From Pieris napi (lineage: Eukaryota > Arthropoda > Insecta > Lepidoptera > Pieridae), in the NCBI RefSeq assembly GCF_905475465.1, contig NC_062236.1, forward strand, positions 9,496,001 to 9,560,000: a stretch of 64,000 nt of DNA, written 5' to 3'. Shown here one piece after another: positions 1 to 12,160 of the stretch. The position numbers and the translations under genes were made by a program. The notes below the pieces were generated by a model, which was given only the letters and a program-made list of their open reading frames with translations, was not told the origin of the DNA and searched no databases. How positions within the stretch are numbered: the stretch's first letter is position 1; each line of letters starts with the position of its first letter.

Positions 1-2292
1 TACGGTTCGACCACAAAAGCCCCCAGGCTCAATGCAACAGACGTCGGTACCTATCTTTGTGCGAAACAATTGGTTATAGCGAATGCTAGAGCATATCATC
101 TATACGACAAGGAGTTTAGGCCCATTCAAAACGGCAAGTGTGGTATAACTATAAGTGTCAACTGGTTTGGGCCATTGACAGATTCTGAAGAGGATCAATC
201 CGCTGCGGAGATAAAGAGACAAGCCGAGGTATGGTGACACATTTCACAGATAAGATTGCTTCCTATGAAATATCTTGTCAAGTTCAAGTGTCTTATCTAT
301 TGCCTTGATCTTATTTATGTGGGGTCTAAAGCCTATTATTCAACTAAAGTTGCCATTTTTTTTTTGAAGTTATACTTCTTTTGGGGCGTTAATGAAAAAA
401 TTTTACGATGCGCGCGCACGGCGTCACAAAAAACTAACTCCTGAAGTTAGCTATCGTCAACATTTTAGTTTTTTTGAAGTTATACTTCTTTTGGCGCGTT
501 AGGGAAAGGTGATGAGAATAATTTTTCTATAGATTAGTTTTTTCTACAAACGTAGAATACGAAGAAACATCAAATTTTTAAAAGATTTTTATCTTGTTAC
601 GCCAAATAAATATATAGGTATAACTTCTAACCCGTGTACATAAGTACACTCACGTTTTTTTTCAAATGTTGCCATACTAAAAAAGCGACCTACCCAATTG
701 CTTAGTGCTGTTGAACAATTAGCATTTATTTCTGTCATTTAGAAGTTTTATGATTTCAGTGGGGTATCTATGCCGAACCAATTTTCTCGGAACAAGGTGG
801 CTTTCCAAAGGAACTCTCTGAAATCGTGAAGAGGAACAGTAAGGAGCAGGGCTACCCTAGATCTCGTATGCCAGAATTTACCGACGAAGAGAGAGATTTA
901 GTTCGAGGATCCACCGATTTCTTCGGTGTTAATCACTACACAGCTTACTTGGTATCGGCGAATGAAGAATATAAAGAATGGCACCCAACGCCATCACTTC
1001 TTTCTGATGCTGACGTTGGCGGCTATGTTCCCCCGGAGTGGCCTAAATCAGCATCCAAGTGGCTAAAGGTATTTGTGAATTTCAGTATTGTTTAAATACA
1101 AGATATTTAATCGATAGCAAAGTATGATCTTTTGTGTAGGTATAACAATTAAATTCTTGTACATACCGTCCCAGCGGGCCACGGACACATGTCTTCTTTT
1201 ATTTCATAGAATACGTTTAAAGTTGGTAGTGGGTATAAGATGGATAAATGATTGATATTTACCTGGCTATTTAAATTACTGTAACTTTTCGCACTTTACA
1301 ATTAAAAATATTTTTTTAGCTTGCACCAAACAGTATTTATAATGTATTAACCCACCTCAAGAGTAAATACAATAATCCCACTTTCTACATCACTGAGAAT
1401 GGCTGGTCAACAACCCTTGAAAGTGGTCTGGAAGACGAGGACAGAATCACCTATTATAGAGCAGCATTAAATAGTGTTTTGGATGCGTTGGAGGCAGGAG
1501 TAAACCTAAAAGGCTACATGGCCTGGAGTCTTATTGATAACTTCGAATGGATGGAAGGATATCTGTAAGTATTTACCAAAACTCCGCCAAAAGACGTTTG
1601 TAGGTGGATGTGCTTTATGTATCAGAGAAGTATAATTTTTTTTTACAATACAAATATTAAAACAAGAACAATTGCACAGCATTTTTTGAATATCGCAAGT
1701 AAGGTATCAATACTATATCCAGATATTATTGTAAACACTTAAACAAACATAAATTTTAAAATAACGAATTACATTGACACGAATTTATTACATTGTTTAC
1801 ACAACTGTAGGTAACTCGATGTTTCAAATGCTTATAACAACAAGCGAGCATCGGTGTGGTGACACAGATTATTTTGTAAGCAAATACTAAACATCAAAAT
1901 AAAAAAATATAATTTTACATTACAGTCGCTGTTGTCTTTTGACAGTATTCTTCTTTCGTTGTCAGGTAAATTACATAATAACGCGTGACAAAAATGGCAA
2001 CACAATCCATTACAACATGCGATACAACCCACCATTTTCTATCCACACATAAAATTCAAAATAACATGATTTTTTATTTTTAAATTGAAAAGCGGTTTGT
2101 AATTTTAAGTTTTGCATCTCTTAATGTTTCAGAGAACGTTTCGGTCTGTACCAAGTTGACTTTGAGAGTCCAGAGAAGACCCGTACACCAAGAAAATCTG
2201 CTTTTATTTACAAAGAAATCGTAAGAAGCCGAGTTATTGAGCCTAACTATGAGCCACCCAGCAGAACAATGTGGATTGACGAAGGACACTAG
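1..2292 (+). CDS. Glycoside hydrolase family 1, 3' part (beta-glucosidase/myrosinase-like)
   Basis: Partial gene; the 5' part lies before the window. Exons 1-228, 760-1068, 1320-1564 and 2133-2292 join in frame (phases 0, 0, 2) with GT/AG borders, giving about 313 residues ending ...MWIDEGH and a TAG stop at 2290. Seen: NGKCGITISVNWFGP early, DFFGVNHYTAYLV in exon 2, the ITENG motif in exon 3 whose Glu is the family's catalytic nucleophile, then AWSLIDNFEWMEGY and ERFGLYQVDF. These are hallmark GH1 segments. The acid/base Glu (NEP motif) must lie upstream, so completeness of the active site cannot be judged. GH1 enzymes hydrolyse beta-glucosides; insect members are usually secreted gut enzymes for plant glycosides, and some lepidopteran relatives are labelled myrosinase-like or lactase-phlorizin-hydrolase-like. 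Substrate cannot be read from the sequence. No frameshift or stop is seen. A polyadenylation signal AATAAA lies at 2353. Confidence 0.93.
350..665 (+). repeat. GAAGTTATACTTC repeat, in GH1 intron 1
   Basis: Starts with a T-run followed by GAAGTTATACTTCTTTTGG and ends near CGTGTACATAAGTACACTC plus T-run. The head occurs twice, at about 361 and 471, so the first 110 bp is a partial tandem copy. The same family recurs at 30594-30832 and 44222-44372. The 30.6 kb copy has the head and its inverse (CGCCAAAGAAGTATAAATTC) near its two ends, which suggests a non-autonomous DNA element with inverted repeats. Confidence 0.7.
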
Positions 2293-3054
2293 ACTAATAC
2301 TAACGAATTAAATTATAATATTTAAACATAAGTCAATTCAAAGAGATAATTTAATAAATGATTAATTACCTATTTAATTTGTTTCTAATTTAAATTCTAT
2401 ATATTAATTAAACATTTACACATATTGTTTCAAATTACAATACTGTTTCTGCCCTAAATTATTTGCTATCTGAGCAATATTATACCTATACAATTTCATG
2501 GGTACTTATTATACTTAAACAAATAATAATACAGAAGTATTCGTAGGAACATAAATCGAGATGAACATGAATAATGAAAGCTTTAGAAAAGTAATAAAAA
2601 AATATTATGACAACGTATTAAAATTTAAATGTAGCTGGCAACACTGTTCTGAAGTCTTGCAGAAAGAGAGCTGTATTATGTGTAATGATTATTTAACAGA
2701 GATCATAAGTTGAAAATTAGAACAAATAAATGAAATGACGCGTAGAATACAAGAATTAAGAATTATAGTAATTCGCAAAATCGGCACACTGGCACAGACT
2801 CTAACAACACATTAGTATATTTACTTATCCTGTGCTACCAACTCAAAATTTAAAACCTCTACATAATCTATGACACTCAGACTCAAATCTCAATTCAAAT
2901 GCCGATGGCGGTGGGTTGTGTACCTGTGTCAAGACTTCGCGAAAATTGAGAATATCGATAATTGTATACATTATTTCAATTTTCATTACAATATTCTATA
3001 AAGCAAAATTAATCTTTTATTATTTCCCTAACTGTAAATACAAAGTAAGTAAAA
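2293..3054. other. Spacer between GH1 gene and tetraspanin
   Basis: AT-rich 760 bp. It contains the AATAAA at 2353 that can end the GH1 transcript. It must also hold the 5' UTR and possibly the promoter of the tetraspanin gene, but I see no TATA box or initiator that I can defend. No coding segment or repeat is recognised. Confidence 0.5.
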
Positions 3055-6000
3055 ATGCATGCGAGGCGAAGAGGACCGAATTTTACGTATGTCAGTGGAT
3101 GTGTAAAATACATGATTTTTGTATTAAACTTTATATTTTGGGTAAGTTCCTAATAGTTCTGTTAAATTAAAACTGTTAAGGTGCTTAATACCAATAACGA
3201 TTTCTAAAAATATCTCTTAATTAACGTATGAATCGCAATCCATTGTTCTCAGATCTCGTGTGATTCATTCATTCGATTGTATACATGTTATGTTTAGAGA
3301 GACGAAGGATGTGACTAAACATAATAATAATTGGTTCCGTTGTCAGTTGTTGGAACTAATTTGAATTAACTTTTAATCAATTTAATGCATTTTTTTACAT
3401 TTTGATATGATTTTTTAACATGCTATATCGCGATGAGATCATCAGCTTCCATATGTGTTTTGCTGATGAGGTTTATTGTAACGAAATTATGTAAAATAAG
3501 TTAAAATTCAGTATAAGGTCAATATTTTTTTGGCATAAACATTCAACATGTTTATGAAAACTATACTTTTTAAATATAACTCTGCCTGTTAATCACTACT
3601 TCGACAATTCACAAATTTGTACAAATTTATATTTATTCCCATTGACAATATTTAAAATATTTCAGCTTTTAGGAGGTTTAGTAGTTTCTGTTGGACTCTA
3701 TGCATTTATAGATAAGTGGCAAGCAACTGGACTCATAAAGGTAAATTTAACTCTTATATATATAAAAGAAAGTCGTGTTTGTTACAACACTTATAACTCG
3801 AGAAGTGCTTAACATGCAGTATCGCCATATTGACGCTAGAGAGAAGATGCCTAATGTGTAAAACTGCCATTCTTCTTTCGAAATGGCAAGCAATAAAACA
3901 TTTCTGTATTTGCAAAAAAGTTGTATTAATGTAATACTTAACATTAATGAAACTTAAAATAAGTTAAATTAAAGTAACAACGATATTATAAGGTTGTAGG
4001 GCGGAACGAAGTTAGCCAGGTCAGCTAGTTTTTTAATAGATCAACTGAGAGCTTGACTTTTTACTTATATTGATTAGAATGTGATCAGTATTCTATGTCC
4101 CAAATAAAATATAATAAATAAAGAAATCATTCCATAGGGAAGTTGCATTTATTTCCATTATGAGTAACAGATATGTTATCTGTTCTGGCAATGTGAAAAA
4201 TTCTTTTAAAGAATGTAAACTAAAGAGTAAAGGGACAAAAAGTTAAAAATTTGTGTTTCTTTAAACAATTTATTGTTTATTATTTGTATACTATCACTAA
4301 CCGTACATATATATTAATTTCAGTTGGACACTCTATATGACTTAATATTAAATATTAGTCTCTTGATTGCGTTGATGGGAGGTGTGGTGTTCATTGTCAG
4401 TTTTGCTGGCTGCATTGGAGCTTTGAGAGAAAATACCTGCTTGCTAAAGTTTGTAAGTTAAAACTATAATTGTTCAATCTGACTCATTCAGATGGACTAT
4501 AACTGACATAATTTTTAATTGTTAAACTGGGTTTTAAACCACTTATAATACATTATTTAGAGGTTCAAAGTCAGGAGATTGTTGAAAAGAGTTGTCCGAT
4601 TTACTTTATGACACTAAGTCAGAAAAATAAAACTGACACAAGGTACTGTAAAGTAGACAAAAACATATTGTGCAAAAATTGTAAACTAGGAAAAAATAAG
4701 GTTTAAAAATAATACATTTCCGAGTGAAAACAAGTACACCTCATGTTTCTGAAATTTGAAGTAGGACACTATATTGATATTGTTTAATTGTGACCGATTT
4801 TCATATTATCATCAAAAATTAATTATATTATTATAGTAATCCCTTTATCAAAATAATAATTTAATAAATTCCAGTACTCCCTCTGCCTACTGATACTATT
4901 CCTAGTGGAAATGGGAGGGGCAGTGTGTGGCTTTGTGTTTCCAAGATCCCTTCATGGCTTTATCGAGCAGAGCTTCACAGAGAGAGTTGTGCACTCATAT
5001 AGAGAGGACCCTGATTTGCAGAATTTCATAGATTTTGCACAGAGTGATGTAAGTATTTTAAAGTAAACTTTAAATTTCTGTGGTTTTTACCCAATCAAAA
5101 TGTCATCATACAAAGTATGAACAATAGTTTTGAATTACAGAAACCATATCAGTTGTGCTAAATACAGTTATTTATAAATTGTAGTACTGCCCATAACTAT
5201 GAGTATTTTTTTTTCTACAAAGTAAAGTCTAAATTTTACCTGACACAATTCTTTAAAAATTTAATTTTATGTAACATATAATACCTAACCATAGAGACAC
5301 GATTTTAGTGAGTGACGCTCGGAGAATAACCTGGCAGTTCTGGGTTGGGTCACATTGAATGCTTAAAACTTGTTGTTATCATTGAAATAAATTATATTAC
5401 TAGCTGACAATAAATAGTATTAGATTAAGTTATTTTATAATTAATGTGTATAAAATTATTAGTTTCATTGCTGCGGTCTCACATCAGACGGTTACATGGA
5501 CTGGTCCAAGAATGAATATTTCAACTGTACTTCCCCATCTGTAGAAAAATGTGGAGTTCCTTACTCATGCTGTATCAACCCTACGGATATAAGTTCAGGA
5601 CTAGTGAACATTATGTGTGGGTATGGGGTTCAAAACTATCCGGTAAGTACATTTGTTTAATGAAGAACAAATTTAAATAAAAAATTCATATTTTATTTGA
5701 CAATTGTGGGTAATTAGACAAAATTTATTGATTTTGAATAGTTGATTTTTGTCGGTCAACCTATCTCCAATTCTATTATTTGATGGTGTTTATGGTATTT
5801 ATAAATAGATTTTGTTTAACATATAAATGTTTGGGCTTTATATAGGAATAGGAAATCATTTAATGATTTTATATATCAATCCTCTGTCCAGATTAGATAC
5901 CTACCATATACACAAATGAATAATTTAATTCCATGCATAGTCAAGCACTAATTTCTTATTTATAAAGAAAGGTTGACATATATGTGAAGTAGAAAATAAA

Positions 6001-8070
6001 GTCGCTATCTGTAAGATTTGATGTCCAGACTGAGCCAGACCTATGTCTGACTTCCTTATGTCAAAAACCAATCTAAGTTTAAGGGCATAATCTTTTAAAG
6101 CACATACTAGAATTTAATGTTTTCAAGAGATTTTATTATATAAAATAATCCCAACATATTACAAAATAAAGTCGCTTTCCGCAGCTTAGATTATGCATTC
6201 CTATAGAACAAAGTTGTTAGGACAATTAAATTTATTATTATTGAACATTTAGCTAATCTAAAATATCCTGTTTATTTAAATTGAAAATCCACACTCATGT
6301 TTTCCTGTTATTATTATATACCTAATTGAATTTTTAAAACATAAACCCATTAAGCTATTTAAACCTAAAGTAAAGTAAATTATTTTATATAATTATATAT
6401 ATATACATATATAAATTATATCTATATTTTAAGTAATTATTAATTGTATATCTAATGCTTATATTGGTTTTCGTTTTCAGTATATTTAAATGAATATGAG
6501 TTTATATACACGACTTGACTACTAATTATCACCTAATTTACCACAAATTATATTAATAAGATATCTTTTCCTCCATACATCCGTCCGGTGGTTATTACTA
6601 TACTACTAATTATAACCTAATTTACCACAAATTATATTGATAAGCTATCTCTTACTCCACACATCCATCCGGTAGTTTTTATATTTATCTTACACAGACA
6701 CACGTTAACTCGTTTGTTTCGTCGTTAGTTCATTCCTATGCTATCCAGTAATTAAATCTGTCTGTAATCTTAATCTTCATTTTATTACTATTTAAAGCTT
6801 GTAAGCTTGTATGACCGTTAAATGTATTTTTATGCTTTTTTATAGATTTATTTATATTTACACTTGTTGCTTTATAATATAAAAATTTAACATAATTACA
6901 CGTAAAGGAAAGGCAACTGGCGGCCTTATCGCTTTCGAGCGATCTCTTCCAAGCAACCACTGTGAGAAAAGAAAAAAAAATATATAAATATTTATATTAA
7001 TATACTTTAAATAAAATGGTTTCGAAAATAACGATTACGTAGTCAGCTTGATTTTAATTTAATTTCAGTTTGATGGATTTTAGTGATGTTTTGAATTTTA
7101 AATTATCTCGTAATAAAGGCATCAAGTGAAATGTCTCGACAAGTTTAATAATAATTATAATTAAATATACATTTAATATTAGAAATAATACCACTTTAAT
7201 GAAAAAAATTTACATCTTAAAAATATTTCCTTTTATTTAATTTTATCTCATAAAATTTCAGGTGGCAGAAGCGAGCAAGCGTGTATGGACAAGTGGGTGT
7301 ATCGAAATCGTTCGTCTATGGGGCGAACGGCATCTCTACACTATAGCCTCTGTAGCCCTTGGGGTAGCATTATCACAACTATTTGTTATATACCTCGCTA
7401 AGACCCTTGAGGGACAGATTGAGTTGCAAAAAGCCAGGTATAGGTATAAATATTTATACTATTTTAATTATGGCTAAACTATTTTAAGTTTTAACCTGTA
7501 GTTGACCATTGTCAAATACTTACTAACTTCTAATAAACATCTCTTTGGAATTCCAGTTTTAGTCACAGTCAAATGTAGTCCGTATGACTGGGGTTATATT
7601 AACAAATCGTCATAGTCGTAGAATGTGACGGATCTGACAAATAGTAAACTTTACAGGGCAGCCATTTCATAATAATATAATCATGTTAGTTTTTGTAATA
7701 ACTATTTTAATTCATATTCTGTTATTATGAAAATTGGCATACAAACAAAAGGGTTTGTTTTGAAATAAAGTAAAAATTATAACGTTAAATTACACAGTTT
7801 TCTAGAAAAATCACATGCTTCTATCAAATCCGTCACTGTACCGACTGATTAATTTGAAATTTAAAACATGGATTTTTTTTAATTTAGCCGTAATAATAAT
7901 AATAATTAGTCAATGTATAGTATACAAATATGATAAAAAGTGGATTTTGGATTTTCAAATCCGACATTGTTCTACGATCATGACGAAATTATCTTAATCC
8001 ATTGTTCTTGTCCGAATATAGCGTGTACTAAAATAACACAGTAATTGTAACTTACAGATGGCAAACATGA
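3055..8070 (+). CDS. Tetraspanin, TspanC8 / TSPAN33-like
   Basis: Exons 3055-3141, 3666-3740, 4324-4452, 4875-5048, 5463-5642 and 7262 onward, all with GT/AG borders; the first five internal junctions are phase 0. The ATG at 3055 is chosen because that frame gives YVSGCVKYMIFVLNFIFW, the canonical tetraspanin start; the longer open frame across this spot is out of phase. Four membrane segments are visible: residues about 19-45, 65-90 (followed by GCIGALRENTCLL), 98-120, and the last in exon 6. The large loop carries CCG, NC, KCGVPYSCC, MCGYG and SGC, eight cysteines in all. Eight loop cysteines define TspanC8 proteins, which escort ADAM10 to the cell surface and so influence Notch cleavage. 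The tail can end two ways: read-through to a stop at 7475-7477 (286 residues), or a splice from 7437 to 8058 giving ...QKARWQT and a stop at 8068 (277 residues). AATAAA signals at 7532 and 8564 fit either end. Subfamily assignment is from motif pattern only. Confidence 0.92.
3751..4028 (+). mobile_element. Helitron-like non-autonomous element in tetraspanin intron 2
   Basis: Begins after a TA run (TATATATAAAAGAAAG) and ends with GCGGAACGAAGTTAGCCAGG then TCAGCTAGT. The CTAG-T end, the absence of inverted terminal repeats and the GC-rich subterminal stretch fit Helitron 3' ends. Related termini occur at 48879, 49301, 30544 and, inverted, 58802. Confidence 0.6.
5643..7261 (+). other. Tetraspanin intron 5 with a two-copy tandem repeat
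   Basis: A 1.6 kb AT-rich intron. Within it, about 76 bp starting ACTACTAATTAT at 6518 is repeated at 6602 (period 84 bp, a few mismatches), each copy running to CCGGTGGTT or CCGGTAGTT. No exon or other named repeat is seen in the remainder. Confidence 0.7.
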
Positions 8071-8585
8071 AACCGGGGCTCGGCAGGCGCGTACAGGGAT
8101 GAGTGTAGACGCGCGCTGCTGTAGCGACCGGAATCGAACCCGGAGCCTGCCATTCACATCTAGTGCCATATGGATCCGGTGTTAAGTGTTAAAGTGTGAA
8201 CAAAGTGTAAAGTGAACAGTGTTTTAGTGAAAAGGTGACATCATGAAAAGGTAAGGAAATGATATGGTCACATTGACACCAAATTTATATGGGCCACATG
8301 TAACATCTACTAAAATAACTAAATATACATATATACTCCTTCAGTGTACTAAAACAATTATCAGGCCTGATAGAAAATTAAGTCTAAAAAGTTGTTGTTG
8401 TTATGAAACATTTGTTTCTTATCTACGATTGATGTAGAAGCTTTAAAAAAAAACAAGGACAACAAGAACAGTGCAATGTGCCAAGCTGGATACAAAAAGC
8501 AATATGGTTTCTGAACTTTAGGAGTACCTCATTGGGAAAACATGCAATAATGTTGGTATTTCAAATAAAGTCTTCACATCTATGT
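8071..8585 (+). other. Possible tetraspanin 3' UTR; tRNA-like and 5' UTR-like segments
   Basis: If the 8058 acceptor is used, this is 3' UTR up to AATAAA at 8564, followed by a GT-rich stretch. It contains GGAATCGAACCCGG at about 8119, which read on the minus strand resembles a tRNA T-arm (B box), so a SINE relic is possible. At 8165-8250 a run of AGTGTTAAAGTGT-type sequence leads to an ATG (8243) and GTAAGG donor, the look of an insect first exon. These readings conflict and cannot be settled here. Confidence 0.35.
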
Positions 8586-9434
8586 CAATTGTCTATGTTT
8601 TTTGCAATGACTTGACTTTTTATTTTAAAATTTCCAATATAAAATAGTGGCAAGAATTTTGATGTCTTTCTCGATAATATAATAGGTACCCGTTTCGAAG
8701 TAATGTTATCATATATACAATTTTATTAAGTGGACTTGCTTACCACAAAGTATGTTTACAACAAACAAACAGATGAAGAGAAAAACATTAAGACGTCTGA
8801 CTTTTAATTTAAAAAAATATGATCTTCAAAATACTTTTAGTTAGTAATCTTCTGCGTAGATGGCGTTGTAACCAGTAATACATTTACAATTATGTAGATT
8901 ATAAGTATATGATATGCTAATATAACTTTTCGTGCATTTATGGTAGGAATAATATGTAAATATGTATGTGTACTGGGAGTAAAATCTCATTTTTAAAAAG
9001 GGGCTTTTATACTATTGGCCAGTTAAATTTAGTGTGATACTGATGTAGATTTTGTTTTTGAACGGAAAAATATATGAATTTCCTTAGTATTAAGCTATAT
9101 GTCACTGCCAAGTAAAATAAAAATAACTATTTATGCCCTACCATATAGCAGATACCATAATTGTTGTGAGCCTTATATGTTTCCTATTAAAAATGTTTGA
9201 ATCTCAGATTAATGGATTCATATGTATAAGGCCATGTCTTATTTTTGCCTGGCGCTATTATTAAAAAACTAAAATGCTTGATTCTTTAATTAATTTATGC
9301 TTGTTTAATCATAGTTGAGTCAAAAAAGATAGGTGTGTTTAAATTGATCATAATTTGTCAGTTTTTTTATGAGGGGCCCGGTAAAAATATGTTTAGCCAT
9401 AATGCCATCAAAAGTTTTACCTGGAATTCAAACA
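8586..9434. other. AT-rich spacer, nothing recognised
   Basis: No open frame with exon borders, no inverted repeat of note and no member of the repeat families found elsewhere in the window. Confidence 0.5.
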
Positions 9435-9436
9435 CA

Positions 9437-9853
9437 TCGTTGTAAAAAAAAATTGTGCGTGTACTAGGTGTACACACGTAAGAAGTAAAACTTCTTTATG
9501 ACCTTATTTTTTGTAAAATGATCTACTATAAAATATATATAATAAATAATGCAATTATTACATTTTACCTTACTAAGATTATTACAGAATTTCATTAATT
9601 GCATTTACTTGAAGTAATCCGACTAATTTCAAGGTTTTCTCGCGAAATTTGCCACCAATATTTTATTGAAAATATTAAATTATTATAAAATATCGGATTC
9701 AACCTGCGATCGATCAAGCTATATTTTGTAGTTGGTATTAAAAAAAGCAACATGGCGCGTAACCGAAAAACGTGACGATTTTTTACATAAATTTCTCCAA
9801 TACGTCGATAAAGAAGTTTCACTTCAAAAGTTATATAATTTGGAAGCTTATGG
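9437..9853 (-). mobile_element. Non-autonomous DNA element, inverted relative of the 32.8 kb copy
   Basis: The left end reads TGCGTGTAC...ACACACGTAAGAAG then TAAAACTTCTTTATGACC; the right end reads GATAAAGAAGTTTCACTTC. Both ends are the reverse complement of the ends of 32790-33178, and the two subterminal AACTTCTTTAT/ATAAAGAAGTT motifs are inverted to each other within each copy. The middle is AT-rich with no reading frame. A short related motif also appears in the GAAGTTATACTTC family. Confidence 0.65.
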
Positions 9854-11040
9854 TATCTATCCTTTACAATGCTCAGCAATTATGGTATTTCTCATATAGT
9901 TCTCGGATATACATATTGAACTAATAATTGGGGACACAAAGTACTTGCAAGTGTAATAGATATGGGCAAGTTTTTACATCATGTTACAAGTTTTCACTTA
10001 CTGAGAAAATTATGTCTTACTTAGGTGTTCTCTTGTGCCTAATCTGTTGAAATATTATTTTAAAAAAAAACTCAGTGATATGGAGAAGCCGAAAGTATTG
10101 AGTAGTTAGTATGAATAATAATTATTGAATATTTATTAGAGTAACTTATTTATATATTGTGGGTAGACAAAAAATAGGTCGAAATTGTTTTATTGTTATC
10201 TAATAGCCACATTCCAATTTTAATTTGTTATTGAGTAAATAAAAATTTATGTTTTTCTACATTTTTAATATTTTCTTGCTTTAAGCCGAATATTGTGTGT
10301 TGCTCAATATAAAAGACCAAATGTATGTGATTGTCTATTAACCAAAATTAGTGTAAGTTTGTGCTTTGTAGGTACAATATTTCATAACTAGAATACGCAC
10401 ATTTTAGCTAACATCTAATTAAAACATGTATTTATATAACATTTCTGTAATAAAAAATCAATTTACATTGACTTTAAATACATGTTTTAATTTGAATTTG
10501 TTTTTTTAATGTTAAGGTACACAGTTTAATTGATATCTAATTAATTTTGCCATTGTTCTGTGGTTATCGGTAAGATTTTCAGAAATTAATAGTTTTAATA
10601 TCATTTAAAGTTTAAACTTATTCGTAATTTATGAAGTAGCGTCTTCATTTATAGTAACAGGTTAGCATTAAATAGATTCTATTTTTAAAATTTATTTGTT
10701 GCACGTAAGATGGCTTAAGTAATGGTTTTGATAATACTTTTCAAACCAGAATATGATAACTTACGTGCGGATACCAGTATGTATTAAATATAATAAAATG
10801 ACTTTGTAGTAAGGTGTTCAATTTGTGTAGTTTGCAACTGTCTACTGTAGTATAAACTCAAAAATATTCTTCTACATTGTATATGCTGTCTATAGAATAA
10901 ATACCATTATTCCAAAAATTTGTTTTATTATAGACTACCGTTTTCAGATGAAAAAAAAATTGAGTATTTGCTTAATAAGTGGTCAGGTTTTCTAGATTTT
11001 AAGTTCAATAGGAAGTGTCTTAGTCCCAAACATCGACAGG
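9854..11040. other. AT-rich spacer, nothing recognised
   Basis: 1.2 kb of AT-rich sequence with homopolymer tracts. No exon, tRNA, repeat family or long inverted repeat is recognised on either strand. Confidence 0.5.
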
Positions 11041-11580
11041 CACAAGGTCAAAGTCCAAAGTCAAAATAACCTTATTCATATAGGGAAACTTCCATAAATA
11101 TTTGGGAATTGCCACTGTCGAGGAAGACATTAAAAGATCAACCGTGCGATACAGAATGAAACTCAGCAACACGTCGACCCCCTAGCTTCGGGCCTCTTGG
11201 AAACGACGGACAGTGTGTATCGGCTGAAAAGGGCAAAACTTGCCGCAGTCTGACAGTTTACGAAATACGGAGGGAATAAAAAAAATATTGGATTCGCGTT
11301 CCCTAATTGCATTATTTCTTATAAAATCTGATAAAAGCCATGAGGCTGATTGCAGATAGATTAAAAAAAAATATATGTATAGGGAAACAAGTCCACTGAT
11401 TAATGTCAGGAAAGAAGTTACATTAATTGTTAATTTACATTTACTACCAGTTCGCATGTCAAGGGCGTAGAGCGGGCAAGAAGAACTGGCAAGAAACTTT
11501 CCGCAACTAATCGCTAAGTTTTGAGCCATACAAATTGTTGAACTGGAGCAAAAAATCAAGGATTAGGATCATTTAAATAT
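11041..11580 (-). mobile_element. LINE 3' end fragments
   Basis: On the minus strand the end reads ATGAATAAGGTTATTTTGAC followed by TTTGGACTTTGACC, the tail type of several lepidopteran LINEs. The part at 11440-11520 carries CGTAGAGCGGGCAAGAAG and the motif reading LALDMRTGSK-like on the minus strand, shared with the fragments at 22336, 31471 and 54985. It appears to be a composite of two tails. No intact reverse transcriptase is present. Confidence 0.65.
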
Positions 11581-12160
11581 TCTTTATTTACATTTAATGA
11601 GAGCTTTGAATTTAATGTTGTAAAAACGAATACAATTTCCATATAAGGAGTGGTTTATCTTCTGGAGCCTTGTTGGTCGTACGTTTAAATTAGTTCTGTT
11701 TCGAGTATTATACTGGTGAAAGTCACCATTTGTTTTATTATAAGAATATATTGACCAGATAGTGTCATAATATTTGATTCCTTAAAATTGCCTAAAAGCC
11801 TGATCATCTTTTTTAACAAGACGCAGAAATATATCTGCTACGTTCCCCGTGCGACCCCACCCATTCATATAATTAAGGGTATGTCACACATTGATAACAT
11901 TTTTAATTTTGATTACCTACTATGTGTGAAATAAATACTCTTCTGTGGTGATCCTAAGTAATTCATGACATCAATGCAAACCCACCAAGCGCTCTATATG
12001 CGACAGTCCGTAAAGCATTTGTGATTGACAGGGAGTTTCTTATTATATTAAAAAGGGTGAAAATCATTAGGATATTTATGTTTTTAAACAGTGAGAAGTC
12101 TTATTAGTAATCTTTAGTATTCATACATTTAACAGTCTAGATAACCACATGTTTTCTTTT
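11581..12160. other. Downstream flank of the minus-strand gene
   Basis: 580 bp that should contain the 3' UTR of the gene ending at 12161. No polyadenylation signal stands out enough to mark the transcript end, and no repeat is recognised. Confidence 0.4.

Noticed and set aside
2916..3170. Long open frame across the tetraspanin first exon
   Set aside because: It starts with TTG and reads a different frame; the ATG at 3055 in another frame gives the canonical YVSGCVKYMIFVLNFIFW and correct phase.
8058..8250. Independent first exon with ATG at 8243 and a GTAAGG donor
   Set aside because: Not rejected outright, but a tetraspanin 3' UTR ending at AATAAA 8564 explains the segment more simply.
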